A DNA stretch of 64,000 nucleotides from Pontibacillus salicampi. GTDB taxonomy: Bacteria; Bacillota; Bacilli; Bacillales; BH030062. Positions within the stretch are counted from its first letter, which is position 1. Every line of letters begins with the position of its first letter. The notes under the pieces were generated by a model. The model had not been told where the DNA came from, searched no databases, and saw only the letters and a list, made by a program, of their open reading frames with translations. The DNA is taken from the NCBI RefSeq assembly GCF_042434395.1, contig NZ_JBHLTP010000003.1, positions 806,001 to 870,000 on the forward strand, read 5' to 3'. The position numbers were made by a program, and so were the translations under genes. This document shows, piece by piece, positions 7,475 to 15,852 of the stretch.

Positions 7475-8113
7475 ATGTATGCAAAAGGCTATGCAGCTTC
7501 TCAGCATGTTCGGGACAATGCCAGTATATATGTGTTTGTCAGCTTGCTTTTTCTTATTGGCATTATTTTTGGAGCTGTAATTGTGAACAGTATGAACTTT
7601 ATCCAAAAAGAAGATTTGTTTTTTTATTTAGATCAGTTTTTTAACCAAATGATAAACGAATCTATCATTAGCGCAGAAGGATTGCTGAAGAGTAGCTTTT
7701 TCTACCACTTAAAATATTTACTGCTTATCTTCATTCTTGGGTTATCTATAATTGGGATGCCTATTATATGGATTCTTATTTTTATGAAGGGTGTAGTGGT
7801 AGGGTTTTCGGTAGGATTTCTCGTAAATCAAATGGGCTGGTACGGATTATTGGCAGCAGCAGCCTCCATAGCTCCACAGAATTTGATTATCATACCTGTG
7901 TATATCATGGCAGGTAGCCTCGCTATGATCTTTTCGTTTGGGTTAATTCAGAAATTGACAGCAAAGAGAAGTCATCAGCCGCTTTTGCCTGCTTTCATGC
8001 GGTATAGCAGCTTGTTCGCCATTTTAATTGTCTGTGTCAGTGTAGGGGCTGTCATTGAGTCCTATATTGCTCCACAAACATTAAAGGGAATTATTAAACT
8101 AATTTATAATTAA
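7475..8113 (+). CDS. spoIIM: Stage II sporulation protein M
   Basis: This 212-aa membrane protein has five predicted hydrophobic segments (about residues 22-42, 74-94, 98-120, 125-160 and 180-200). SpoIIM is the scaffold of the SpoIID-SpoIIM-SpoIIP machine that degrades septal peptidoglycan and drives engulfment from the mother-cell side. Identity is backed by the length (214 aa in B. subtilis), the SxxAPQN-like SIAPQNLIIIP segment and the position directly before fur-yqzK-xerD. ATG 7475 is chosen over an upstream in-frame start because TGGAGG precedes it. A sigma-E-like promoter lies in the gap after EndoQ. Confidence 0.9.
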   Translation: MYAKGYAASQHVRDNASIYVFVSLLFLIGIIFGAVIVNSMNFIQKEDLFFYLDQFFNQMINESIISAEGLLKSSFFYHLKYLLLIFILGLSIIGMPIIWILIFMKGVVVGFSVGFLVNQMGWYGLLAAAASIAPQNLIIIPVYIMAGSLAMIFSFGLIQKLTAKRSHQPLLPAFMRYSSLFAILIVCVSVGAVIESYIAPQTLKGIIKLIYN

Positions 8114-8129
8114 AATCATATAATAATTG

Positions 8130-8149
8130 TTACAATTAATAGATTGTAA
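8130..8149. promoter_or_regulatory. Inverted repeat upstream of the fur promoter
   Basis: TTACAAT-TAATAG-ATTGTAA is a perfect 7-6-7 repeat 10 bases upstream of the -35 box. It resembles Fur/PerR half-sites in composition, but the spacing differs from the known 7-1-7 boxes. B. subtilis fur is under PerR control, so a Fur-family regulator is a reasonable guess. Confidence 0.4.
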
Positions 8150-8159
8150 TGAGTTTAAT

Positions 8160-8188
8160 TTGACACTGGTTCCATGTCTGCTTATAAT
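8160..8188 (+). promoter_or_regulatory. Consensus sigma-A promoter of fur
   Basis: TTGACA (8160-8165), exactly 17 bases, TATAAT (8183-8188). This is a full consensus vegetative promoter and implies strong transcription that must be held down by a regulator. The spacer carries one arm of a 12-bp inverted repeat. Confidence 0.9.
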
Positions 8189-8226
8189 ATAAAGTGGATA
8201 TACGAGGGAGGGACCAGACATGGAAC
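8169..8226. repeat. 12-bp inverted repeat spanning fur promoter and start codon
   Basis: GTTCCATGTCTG (8169-8180) lies inside the promoter spacer and its exact reverse complement (8215-8226) covers the fur start codon. The left arm is upstream of the expected transcript start, so an RNA hairpin is unlikely and a DNA-level role is more plausible. Confidence 0.5.
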
Positions 8227-8672
8227 AACGCATTGAAAAGATAAAAAAGCAACTCCATTCCCAGAGCTATAAACTTACTCCGCAACGTGAAGCGGTTTTG
8301 CGGGTTTTACTTGAAAATGAAGAGGATCATTTAAGTGCAGAAGACGTTTACCTCCTCGTAAAAGAAAAAGCTCCGGAAATAGGTCTGGCAACAGTTTATC
8401 GTACATTAGAATTACTATCCGAATTAAAAGTAGTCGATAAAATAAATTTTGGTGATGGAGTATCGCGTTATGACCTTCGAAAAGAAGGGGCAGAGCACTT
8501 TCATCATCACTTAGTATGTGTGGAATGTGGTTCCGTTCAAGAAATTGAAGAAGATTTACTTACTGATGTAGAAAGCAAGGTAGAAAGGGAATGGGGCTTT
8601 CAGGTAAAGGACCATCGTTTAACCTTTCACGGTGTTTGTAAGAAGTGTCAAGTTATTACTATTAAATCTTAA
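8220..8672 (+). CDS. fur: Ferric uptake regulator family protein
   Basis: This 150-aa metalloregulator has an N-terminal winged helix (recognition region GLATVYRTLELL, residues 55-66) and a C-terminal dimer domain. The regulatory metal site is the HFHHH cluster near residues 93-97. The structural zinc site is formed by C100/C103 and C140/C143. Fur represses iron-uptake genes when Fe2+ is bound. The family also holds PerR and Zur; assignment as Fur rests on the conserved spoIIM-fur-yqzK-xerD order and is likely rather than proven. GGGAGG precedes ATG 8220. A consensus promoter and two inverted repeats lie upstream. Confidence 0.9.
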   Translation: MEQRIEKIKKQLHSQSYKLTPQREAVLRVLLENEEDHLSAEDVYLLVKEKAPEIGLATVYRTLELLSELKVVDKINFGDGVSRYDLRKEGAEHFHHHLVCVECGSVQEIEEDLLTDVESKVEREWGFQVKDHRLTFHGVCKKCQVITIKS

Positions 8673-8686
8673 TATACTTAAGTGTG

Positions 8687-8717
8687 ACCTTTTTCCCATA
8701 GGAGAAAGGTTTTTTAT
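8687..8717 (+). terminator. Terminator of fur
   Basis: A 10-bp stem with one mismatch (ACCTTTTTCC / GGAGAAAGGT) is followed by a run of T. Confidence 0.85.
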
Positions 8718-8934
8718 TTTGACGTTTGTTGATGATTACGTATCTACTATAATTCAATCTAATCTATTTACAAATGAAAAGAAATCGGTTACTTTTAATT
8801 TGTGAAGCATGTTTACAAGGATTCTGGCCTTCCCTATCATTCACATTTGAACTTTTCTAGTATATTTTCAAGGAAAACTGGCATATCTTTAAAGTATAAA
8901 CCATTTTGGAAAGTGCTTTAAAGGAGTTATGCCT

Positions 8935-9153
8935 ATGTTACAGTTTATACATCTATTAAAGGATGTTTTGAAAATCTTCATAATTTTTACAGGCTGTACC
9001 TTGTTATTTTACTTTGGGCTCCGTCTTATGAATGAGGAATACGATCAGCTCCATCGTTATGATGAACCAGATGGAAAAGCGGTTAAGGTTTTTCAATGGG
9101 AGGACGAGCGTTTGTTAGAACGCTTGACGATATTTTTTCGGTTAGGAGAGTAG
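8935..9153 (+). CDS. yqzK: YqzK-family small membrane protein (DUF4227)
   Basis: This 72-aa protein has one N-terminal transmembrane segment (about residues 9-27) and a charged tail ending RLLERLTIFFRLGE. It matches the YqzK/DUF4227 family, which is conserved between fur and xerD in Bacillaceae; no function is established. ATG 8935 is preferred over ATG 8929 because AAGGAG at 8921-8926 stands 8 bases from the former and only 2 from the latter. The stop lies 6 bases before xerD, so the two are cotranscribed. Confidence 0.8.
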   Translation: MLQFIHLLKDVLKIFIIFTGCTLLFYFGLRLMNEEYDQLHRYDEPDGKAVKVFQWEDERLLERLTIFFRLGE

Positions 9154-9159
9154 CAGTTC

Positions 9160-10047
9160 ATGCAGCATGAACTTAATGATTTCCTACATTACTTACAGGT
9201 GGAAAGAGGGCTTTCTGAAAATACTCTTTCTTCTTATCGTAGAGATTTACAGAAATACGTTCAGTTTATGACAGAAACCTGTCAGCTACAGGGTGTGAAT
9301 CAAATTGCCAGAGTGCATATCATGCAATATTTACACCATTTACATGATTTAGATCGTTCAGCAGCAACGGTTGCACGGACGTTATCATCGATTAGAACAT
9401 TTCATCAGTTTTTGATTCGGGAAAGGCATGCAGACCAGGATGCTTCCTTACATATAGAAACGCCGAAAAAAGAAAGGAAGCTCCCAAAGATCTTATCTAT
9501 GGATGAAGTCGATGCATTATTGAATATTCCCCATACAGACGCACTTTCAGCTAGAAATAAAGCTATGTTGGAAATGCTATATGCCACAGGGCTGCGCGTG
9601 ACGGAACTGGTGACATTAAAGGTGAGTGACCTTCATTTAACGATGGGCTTTGTACGATGTCTTGGCAAAGGCTCCAAGGAAAGAATCATTCCTCTTGGCA
9701 AAATGGCGAAGAATTCGCTGGAGACCTACTTATCTACTGCTCGTCCAACTCTGCTTCGGCAGAAGAAAACAGATGCACTATTTGTTAACCATCATGGGAA
9801 CTCTTTGTCGAGACAAGGATTCTGGAAAATATTAAAAGCGGTTGCGGCAGATGTAGGTATTCAGAAGGAAATAACTCCTCATACATTACGCCATTCTTTC
9901 GCAACTCATTTACTTGAGAATGGAGCAGACCTTCGAGCAGTACAAGAAATGCTGGGACATGCTGATATTTCCACTACGCAGGTGTACACACATGTTACGA
10001 AAGCTAGATTGAAAGATATTTATAGCTCTTATCATCCGAGAGCTTAA
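9160..10047 (+). CDS. xerD: Site-specific tyrosine recombinase XerD
   Basis: This 295-aa recombinase works with XerC/CodV at the dif site to resolve chromosome dimers at division. The N-terminal SAM-like core-binding domain covers about residues 1-85 and the catalytic domain about 105-290. All six active-site residues are present: R146, K170, H241, R244, H267 and the nucleophile Y276. The length and the position after yqzK match XerD (RipX) of B. subtilis and argue against an integrase of a mobile element. GGAGAG stands before ATG 9160. No intrinsic terminator is evident before deoB. Confidence 0.96.
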   Translation: MQHELNDFLHYLQVERGLSENTLSSYRRDLQKYVQFMTETCQLQGVNQIARVHIMQYLHHLHDLDRSAATVARTLSSIRTFHQFLIRERHADQDASLHIETPKKERKLPKILSMDEVDALLNIPHTDALSARNKAMLEMLYATGLRVTELVTLKVSDLHLTMGFVRCLGKGSKERIIPLGKMAKNSLETYLSTARPTLLRQKKTDALFVNHHGNSLSRQGFWKILKAVAADVGIQKEITPHTLRHSFATHLLENGADLRAVQEMLGHADISTTQVYTHVTKARLKDIYSSYHPRA

Positions 10048-10141
10048 ATTTCTTTTTGATTTTAGAGGTCTGACATCTTACAACCTCTGTGCATAAACGA
10101 ACGTATGAAAGGGAATGTAACATTATAGGAGGGATCATATT

Positions 10142-11320
10142 ATGGACAATACATTTAAGCGAGTTTTTCTTGTTGTTATGGATTCTGTAGGAATTGGTGA
10201 GGCACCAGACGCCGAACAGTTTAACGATAAAGGAGCAGATACGTTAGGCCATATTGCAGAACACATGAATGGCTTACAGATGCCGAATATGGGACAGCTG
10301 GGCTTGAGTAATATTAGAGAGATTAAAGGTATTGAAAAGGCTGTCAGTCCAAAGGCTCATTACACAAAGATGGAGGAAATGTCGAACGGAAAGGATACGA
10401 TGACAGGTCATTGGGAAATTATGGGTCTGTATATCGATACACCATTTCGAACCTTTGAGGAATTTCCAAAAGAACTTATCGATGAGATTGAACAACGTAC
10501 TGGAAGAAAAGTAATCGGAAATAAACCTGCTTCTGGCACAGCTATTATCGATGAGTTAGGTCCTGAACATATGGAAACAGGAGCCTTAATTGTTTATACC
10601 TCTGCGGATTCGGTATTGCAAATAGCAGCACATGAGGACGTTGTTCCTATTGAGGAATTATATGAAATATGCGAAATGTGCCGTGAAATTACTCTGGATG
10701 AGAAATATATGATTGGACGTGTCATTGCCAGACCGTTTATTGGGGAGCCTGGTAATTTTGAAAGGACTTCCAACCGACATGATTATGCCTTAAAGCCGTT
10801 TGGCAAAACAGTTATGAATTATTTGAAAGAGGACGAGTATGACGTTATCGCACTTGGAAAGATTTCTGATATTTACGATGGCGAAGGTGTGACGAAAGAA
10901 ATTCGAACAAAAGATAACATGGATGGAATGGATAAGCTCGTGGCTTCCATGGATGAAGACTTTACAGGCTTAAACTTCTTGAATTTGGTTGATTTTGATG
11001 CGAAATACGGTCATCGCCGTAACCCTCAAGGCTATGGAGAAGCACTGGAGGCATATGATAAAAGACTACCTGAAGTCCTAGACAAAATGCAGGATGATGA
11101 TTTGCTCATCATTACAGCAGACCATGGGAACGATCCAATTCACCATGGTACAGACCATACAAGAGAGTACGTACCATTGCTTATATTCCATAATGGTGTA
11201 CAAGAAGGCAAAGAGCTTCCGCTTCGTAAGACGTTTGCTGATATCGGAGCAACCGTTGCAGAGAATTTCAATACGAAAAGACCGGAATACGGTACTAGTT
11301 TTCTAAAAGATATTCAATAG
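10142..11320 (+). CDS. deoB: Phosphopentomutase
   Basis: This 392-aa alkaline-phosphatase-superfamily enzyme interconverts ribose or deoxyribose 1-phosphate and 5-phosphate in nucleoside salvage. Metal-binding VVMDSVGIGEAPDA lies near residue 12 and the phosphorylated threonine is in GKDTMTGHWEIMG near residue 90. The C-terminal metal sites are in NLVDFDAKYGHR, TADHGNDP and HGTDHTREYVPLL. It heads the run deoB-punA-pdp, which together degrade purine and pyrimidine nucleosides to pentose phosphate and free bases. GGAGGG precedes the ATG. The gap to punA is only 14 bases. Confidence 0.97.
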   Translation: MDNTFKRVFLVVMDSVGIGEAPDAEQFNDKGADTLGHIAEHMNGLQMPNMGQLGLSNIREIKGIEKAVSPKAHYTKMEEMSNGKDTMTGHWEIMGLYIDTPFRTFEEFPKELIDEIEQRTGRKVIGNKPASGTAIIDELGPEHMETGALIVYTSADSVLQIAAHEDVVPIEELYEICEMCREITLDEKYMIGRVIARPFIGEPGNFERTSNRHDYALKPFGKTVMNYLKEDEYDVIALGKISDIYDGEGVTKEIRTKDNMDGMDKLVASMDEDFTGLNFLNLVDFDAKYGHRRNPQGYGEALEAYDKRLPEVLDKMQDDDLLIITADHGNDPIHHGTDHTREYVPLLIFHNGVQEGKELPLRKTFADIGATVAENFNTKRPEYGTSFLKDIQ

Positions 11321-11334
11321 GGAGGGGCATTTAT

Positions 11335-12150
11335 ATGAACGCAGCACAAAGAAAAGAAGCAGCACAATATATCCAATCAAAAATTAAAGAGCAGCCAACT
11401 ACAGGGCTGATTCTAGGATCTGGCTTAGGGGTTCTGGCTGATGAAATTGATAACCCGACAACTATTCCTTATGGAGAGATACCTCACTTTCCACAGTCCA
11501 CAGTGGCAGGGCATAAGGGGCAGCTTGTTATTGGGAGCCTTGAAGGAAAACAAGTCATTGCTATGCAAGGACGCTTTCATTATTACGAAGGGTATCACAT
11601 GAATCAGGTAACCTTTCCGGTCCGTGTAATGAAAGAGCTAGGTGTAGAAACACTATTTGTCACGAATGCTGCAGGAGGTATTAATGAAACCTTCGATGCT
11701 GGTGATTTAATGATTATCACAGACCACATTAATAATATGGGTGATAATCCTCTCATTGGCCCTAATGACGAGGAATTGGGTGCTCGTTTTCCAGATATGT
11801 CAAAAGCATATAATCCATCCCTCATACAACATGCTAAAGCAACGGCACAAGAGCTAGGCTTGAATGTTAAAGAAGGGGTGTATGTTGGGAATACAGGTCC
11901 TTCCTATGAAACAGCAGCTGAAGTTCGTATGCTTCGCACGCTAGGTGGAGATGCAGTAGGAATGTCAACTGTTCCAGAAGTTATCGTTGCTAATCAATCG
12001 GGCATGAAGGTATTTGGAGTATCCTGTATTTCTAATATGGCTGCTGGTATTCTTGATCAGCCTCTAACCCATGATGAGGTTATAGAAACTACCCAGCGAG
12101 TACGTCAGGATTTCCTGTCCTTCATTAAACAAACGCTGAAATCGTTGTAA
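11335..12150 (+). CDS. punA: Purine nucleoside phosphorylase I
   Basis: This 271-aa trimeric-type phosphorylase (PupG in B. subtilis) splits inosine and guanosine to the base and ribose 1-phosphate. Motifs include the phosphate loop LGSGLG (residues 27-32), PHFPQSTVAGHKG near 50, the GRFHYYEGY segment near 80, and base-binding residues in VTNAAGGIN and NMAAGI. It lies between deoB and pdp, so the ribose 1-phosphate made here is the substrate of the mutase upstream. GGGAGGGG lies before the ATG. Confidence 0.95.
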   Translation: MNAAQRKEAAQYIQSKIKEQPTTGLILGSGLGVLADEIDNPTTIPYGEIPHFPQSTVAGHKGQLVIGSLEGKQVIAMQGRFHYYEGYHMNQVTFPVRVMKELGVETLFVTNAAGGINETFDAGDLMIITDHINNMGDNPLIGPNDEELGARFPDMSKAYNPSLIQHAKATAQELGLNVKEGVYVGNTGPSYETAAEVRMLRTLGGDAVGMSTVPEVIVANQSGMKVFGVSCISNMAAGILDQPLTHDEVIETTQRVRQDFLSFIKQTLKSL

Positions 12151-12180
12151 GCTAAAACTATTATTAAGGGTGGTAAGTAT

Positions 12181-13488
12181 ATGAGAATGTATGACATAAT
12201 CGCCAAAAAAAGAGATGGCCAGGCTTTAACAAAGGAAGAAATTAATTTCTTTATTGAAGGATATACGAATGGGGATATACCGGATTATCAAGCTAGTGCA
12301 TTATGTATGGCAATCTTCTTTCAGGATATGAGTGATGAGGAACGAGCTAATATTACGACCGCCATGGTAAATAGCGGAGAAACGATAGACCTATCACCTA
12401 TTGAAGGAGTTAAGGTGGATAAGCACTCTACCGGTGGGGTAGGAGATACTACTACACTAATCCTAGGTCCTTTAGTAGCCTCCTTAGACGTTCCAGTTGC
12501 TAAAATGAGCGGCCGTGGACTTGGTCATACTGGTGGTACCATCGACAAACTCGAAGCAGTGCCCGGATTCCACGTGGAAATAGATAAACAGGAATTCATT
12601 GACTTAGTAAATCAAAATAAAGTTTCTGTAATTGGCCAGACTGGTAATTTAACTCCAGCAGATAAGAAACTGTACGGTCTTCGCGATGTAACGGCTACCG
12701 TTAACTCCATCCCATTAATTGCTAGCTCCATTATGAGTAAAAAGATTGCAGCTGGAGCAGATGCCATTGTTTTGGATGTGAAAACGGGTGCTGGTGCCTT
12801 CATGAAGAGTTTAGAGGATTCCAAGGAATTAGCCGAGGCAATGGTTCGAATTGGGAATCAGGTAGGTCGTAATACTATGGCTGTCATTTCTGATATGAAT
12901 CAGCCCTTAGGCCGTGCGATTGGTAACGCTCTTGAAGTGAAAGAAGCCATTGACACGCTTAATGGAAACGGTCCAGAGGATTTAACAGAGCTGTGCTTGA
13001 CCCTTGGCAGTCAAATGGTTGTGTTAGCGGGTAAAGCAGAAACGTTAGACGAAGCGCGTCATAAATTAGAAGAAAGTATGAAGAATGGGAAAGCGCTGGA
13101 GAAATTTGCAACATTCTTGGCCTCTCAAGGTGGAGATGGGCGTGTGGTAGAAGACCCGAGTATTATGCCTCAGGCTTCTAAACAATTTGAACTGCCAGCG
13201 AAAAAGTCTGGTTATGTTAGTGATATAGTTGCTGACGAAATCGGTACAGCTGCAATGATGCTTGGAGCTGGTAGAGCAACGAAGGAATCCGAAATTGATC
13301 TAGCAGTAGGCTTATACTTAAACAAGAAGGTCGGCGACTACGTAGAAGAAGGAGATTCTCTGCTTACGATTTACGCTAATCAATCCGATGTAGAAGAAGT
13401 GAAGGCGAAGCTGTATGAGAACATTACAGTAAGCGATCAGAAGGTGGATGCACCAACATTAATTCACGATTCAATAACAGCAAAATAA
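12181..13488 (+). CDS. pdp: Pyrimidine-nucleoside phosphorylase
   Basis: This 435-aa enzyme cleaves uridine, thymidine and deoxyuridine with phosphate. The family signature KMSGRGLGHTGGTIDKLE-like stretch is near residues 107-124 and the phosphate loop is KHSTGGVGDTTT near 81-92. Length matches B. subtilis Pdp (433 aa). In B. subtilis pdp is in the dra-nupC-pdp operon, whereas here it follows punA, grouping purine and pyrimidine salvage. The start at 12181 gives the usual MRMYDII opening with AAGGGTGG upstream. A terminator follows. Confidence 0.95.
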   Translation: MRMYDIIAKKRDGQALTKEEINFFIEGYTNGDIPDYQASALCMAIFFQDMSDEERANITTAMVNSGETIDLSPIEGVKVDKHSTGGVGDTTTLILGPLVASLDVPVAKMSGRGLGHTGGTIDKLEAVPGFHVEIDKQEFIDLVNQNKVSVIGQTGNLTPADKKLYGLRDVTATVNSIPLIASSIMSKKIAAGADAIVLDVKTGAGAFMKSLEDSKELAEAMVRIGNQVGRNTMAVISDMNQPLGRAIGNALEVKEAIDTLNGNGPEDLTELCLTLGSQMVVLAGKAETLDEARHKLEESMKNGKALEKFATFLASQGGDGRVVEDPSIMPQASKQFELPAKKSGYVSDIVADEIGTAAMMLGAGRATKESEIDLAVGLYLNKKVGDYVEEGDSLLTIYANQSDVEEVKAKLYENITVSDQKVDAPTLIHDSITAK

Positions 13489-13506
13489 CGCAGTAAAAGC
13501 AACATG

Positions 13507-13537
13507 GACGGCACAATCAATGTGTCGTCTTTTTTTG
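13507..13537 (+). terminator. Terminator after pdp
   Basis: A 9-bp stem (GACGGCACA / TGTGTCGTC, one wobble pair) is followed by seven T. Confidence 0.88.
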
Positions 13538-13652
13538 ATTGGCTCTATTAAAGTTTAGTGTTGATATACTAACAATAAACAGCTATCAATTTTATGGTTT
13601 TTGTATGGAGCTTCTCCAACTAAAGCTCCTTTTAATGGTATAAATACCTTTT

Positions 13653-13997
13653 TCAAGGTTGGTAAGGAGTAATTAAAAAGATCCCAAAAAGCATCATGAT
13701 TCCAAGCAAAATTAGCGAAAGGAATAAACCAATTACAGCAAGGGGTTTTTTTTCGTTTCTCTTGAATAGTGTAAATATGCTCAAAATAAATGCAATTGGA
13801 GTACCAATAGGTATGGAGAATATAAATACTGAATCTTTAGGAATGATGTATATCATTATGATTAATATCACAGAAAGTCCTAAAGAAAGATAACTAAGCC
13901 AAGTATAGTGTTTGTTTAATTGCTTACGTCCTCGATACCAAGCAAGGGTTGCAATTACAATACCACACAAGAAAAGAATAAAGAATATTTGTTCCAT
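13653..13997 (-). CDS. Small membrane protein of unknown function
   Basis: I do not recognise this 114-aa protein. It has four hydrophobic stretches (about residues 2-20, 32-50, 55-78 and 85-108) with short charged loops such as YRGRKQLNKHY and FKRNEKK, so it is almost certainly an integral membrane protein. The start at 13997 is chosen over an upstream in-frame codon because GAGAGGCGG lies before it. It stands alone on the minus strand between pdp and dacF, where B. subtilis has no gene, and is flanked by about 590 bases with little else, so it may be an insertion specific to this lineage. Confidence 0.6.
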   Translation of the reverse strand: MEQIFFILFLCGIVIATLAWYRGRKQLNKHYTWLSYLSLGLSVILIIMIYIIPKDSVFIFSIPIGTPIAFILSIFTLFKRNEKKPLAVIGLFLSLILLGIMMLFGIFLITPYQP

Positions 13998-14045
13998 ACT
14001 GTTATTCCGCCTCTCCCGTTTACAAACGAGTAATATCAATCTCAC

Positions 14046-14544
14046 ATTGAAACTTAACTATCTGTGACCTTTACCGGAAGACTCAGTTTCCAGATAACTA
14101 TCCCTATCAGAGAAACAAGATAGAATGTCTACATCGTGAAAGTAGATAATCTAAGGTTATCATAGGTTTCATTACTTGGAAATAAATTACTTTTAATATC
14201 ACATCCTTCATCGTAACTTCATTCTGCTGATCATGGATGCTCTCTAAGACCTATAACCAGGTCATGTAAATCCCGGTTTTAAACGCACGCCAAGCATCGG
14301 TGCATAACTCATTCTCATTAGAAAGCATATTCCCGTTAGCTTTGTCTAACTATTCTTTTTCCTAACGTCTGTATTATCAAGTTAAAGTCTCGTACTACTT
14401 CCCCATTATCTGGCACAACCTCAATTAGCATCAAACCATTCCCTCTATATAAGGAGAAAATGTAAACGCATTTGCTCCATACGCTCGCACTGTTACCGCC
14501 TTTTTTATCTATTTTCAAAATCGAGTTATAAAAACCGAATCGTT
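14046..14544. other. Gene-poor stretch between the small membrane protein and dacF
   Basis: About 500 bases with no convincing full gene. The only coding-like signal is a short minus-strand ORF at 14336-14431, described separately. The right edge enters the dacF promoter. No tRNA, repeat or mobile-element end was seen. Confidence 0.5.
14336..14431 (-). CDS. Possible 31-aa peptide or gene remnant
   Basis: A 31-codon ORF begins MLIEVVPDNGEVVRDFN and is preceded by AGAGGGA eight bases before the ATG. The frame stays open upstream to 14518 with plausible residues. The composition looks like the C-terminal part of a soluble protein rather than random sequence. It could be a real small protein or the tail of a decayed gene. 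I cannot name the family. Confidence 0.3.
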   Translation of the reverse strand: MLIEVVPDNGEVVRDFNLIIQTLGKRIVRQS

Positions 14545-14554
14545 GGAAAAAATA
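14526..14554 (+). promoter_or_regulatory. Sigma-F/G promoter of dacF
   Basis: GGAAAAAATA (14545-14554) fits the sigma-F -10 consensus GGNNANAMTR at every position. TTATA at 14526-14530, 14 bases upstream, is a 4-of-5 -35 match. The start codon is 27 bases beyond. B. subtilis dacF is a forespore gene. Confidence 0.65.
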
Positions 14555-14581
14555 GCTAACATTAAGATTGGAGGGACAACA

Positions 14582-15748
14582 ATGAAAAAGTGTGGCATCT
14601 GTTTGACCATTTTTCTTATGTTCATATCGGGTTTTGCTTCTACTAGTTTCGCGGCTGAAGAGAAGGGTCCTAAGCTTGCAGAGGATGCAAAATCCGCTGT
14701 TTTAATGGAACGAGATACGGGAGAAGTTTTATATAACAAAAATGCGGATGAGAAACTACCTCCGGCTAGTATGACGAAAATTATGACCATGCTTCTTATT
14801 ATGGAGGCACTTGATAAAGGAACACTGAAGCTTGATGAGAACGTTCGTGTAAGTGAGTACGCAGCGTCTATGGGAGGCTCCCAAATCTTTTTAGAGGCTG
14901 GCGAAGAAATGACTGTGAATGAACTGCTGAAAGGCGTTGCTGTCGCATCAGGTAATGACGCTTCTGTCGCTTTAGCGGAACGAATTTCAGGGAGCGAAGA
15001 GGAATTTGTAGCAAAAATGAACGAAAAAGCAAAAAACCTTGGTCTATCGAATACTTCCTTTCAAAATACCACAGGTCTCCCAGCTAAAGATCACTATACG
15101 ACAGCTCATGATATGGCAGTGATGGCTAAAGAGCTACTAAAGCATGAAGAAATCACAAAGTACACGAGTATATATGAGGATTACCTTCGAAAAGGGACAG
15201 AAGATGAATTCTGGCTCGTAAATACAAATAAATTAGTTAAATTCTATGACGGTGTCGATGGATTGAAAACAGGTTTCACTAGAGAGGCGCTGTATTGTTT
15301 GACAGCTACTGCCAAGAAGGATGATATGAGAGTGATTGCTGTAGTGATGGGAGCAAAGACGCCAAAAGAACGAAATGCAACCATCTCCTCGATGCTCGAT
15401 TATGCATTTAATTCATATGAAACGGATGCTTTATATAAGCGTTATCAAAAAGTGGATCAGTTGAACATGATTCGAGCAAAACAATCAGAAATCGATGTAG
15501 TAACGAATGAATCGGTTTCGCTGCTGAAGAAAAAAGGGGAACAAATGGATAACGTTAAGACGGATATTATCTATAACGAGAACTTAAAGCTCCCGTTAAA
15601 TAAAGGACAGGAAATTGGAATACTCAAAGTATCCAGTAACGGAAAACCACTTTCTGAAGCTAAGCTGGTCGTTAAGGATTCCGTAGATGAGGCGGGTGTA
15701 TTCACCTTATTTAAACGAACGATGAGTGAAATGGTAAAAAACCGCTAA
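14582..15748 (+). CDS. dacF: D-alanyl-D-alanine carboxypeptidase, forespore type
   Basis: This 388-aa low-molecular-weight penicillin-binding protein trims the terminal D-Ala of peptidoglycan and helps set spore-cortex cross-linking. A signal peptide covers about residues 1-24. The serine active site is S63-x-x-K66 (ASMTK), with SGN at 123-125 and KTG in DGLKTGFT near 230. A C-terminal beta-rich PBP5_C domain follows. ATG 14582 is favoured over 14543 because GGAGGG precedes it and it starts the signal peptide. Its position before spoIIAA and its sigma-F/G-type promoter fit forespore expression. Confidence 0.94.
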   Translation: MKKCGICLTIFLMFISGFASTSFAAEEKGPKLAEDAKSAVLMERDTGEVLYNKNADEKLPPASMTKIMTMLLIMEALDKGTLKLDENVRVSEYAASMGGSQIFLEAGEEMTVNELLKGVAVASGNDASVALAERISGSEEEFVAKMNEKAKNLGLSNTSFQNTTGLPAKDHYTTAHDMAVMAKELLKHEEITKYTSIYEDYLRKGTEDEFWLVNTNKLVKFYDGVDGLKTGFTREALYCLTATAKKDDMRVIAVVMGAKTPKERNATISSMLDYAFNSYETDALYKRYQKVDQLNMIRAKQSEIDVVTNESVSLLKKKGEQMDNVKTDIIYNENLKLPLNKGQEIGILKVSSNGKPLSEAKLVVKDSVDEAGVFTLFKRTMSEMVKNR

Positions 15749-15792
15749 CGATAAGACTATTTAGCGAATAGGTACTAGTTTTGTCATGGTGC

Positions 15793-15818
15793 AGGAAAAC
15801 AATCTAGGAATAGAGAAA
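15793..15818 (+). promoter_or_regulatory. Sigma-H promoter candidate for spoIIA
   Basis: AGGAAAA (15793-15799), 14 bases, AGAAA (15814-15818). The -35 is a good sigma-H match and the -10 is 4 of 5. The spoIIA operon of B. subtilis is read by sigma-H with Spo0A help. Confidence 0.35.
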
Positions 15819-15852
15819 GATTCACTAACCCAATTAAGAGGAGGAAGTAGCT

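Noticed and set aside
9160..10047. Tyrosine recombinase as a sign of a mobile element
   Set aside because: Length, active-site layout and the spoIIM-fur-yqzK-xerD order identify the housekeeping XerD; no attachment repeats or phage genes are near.
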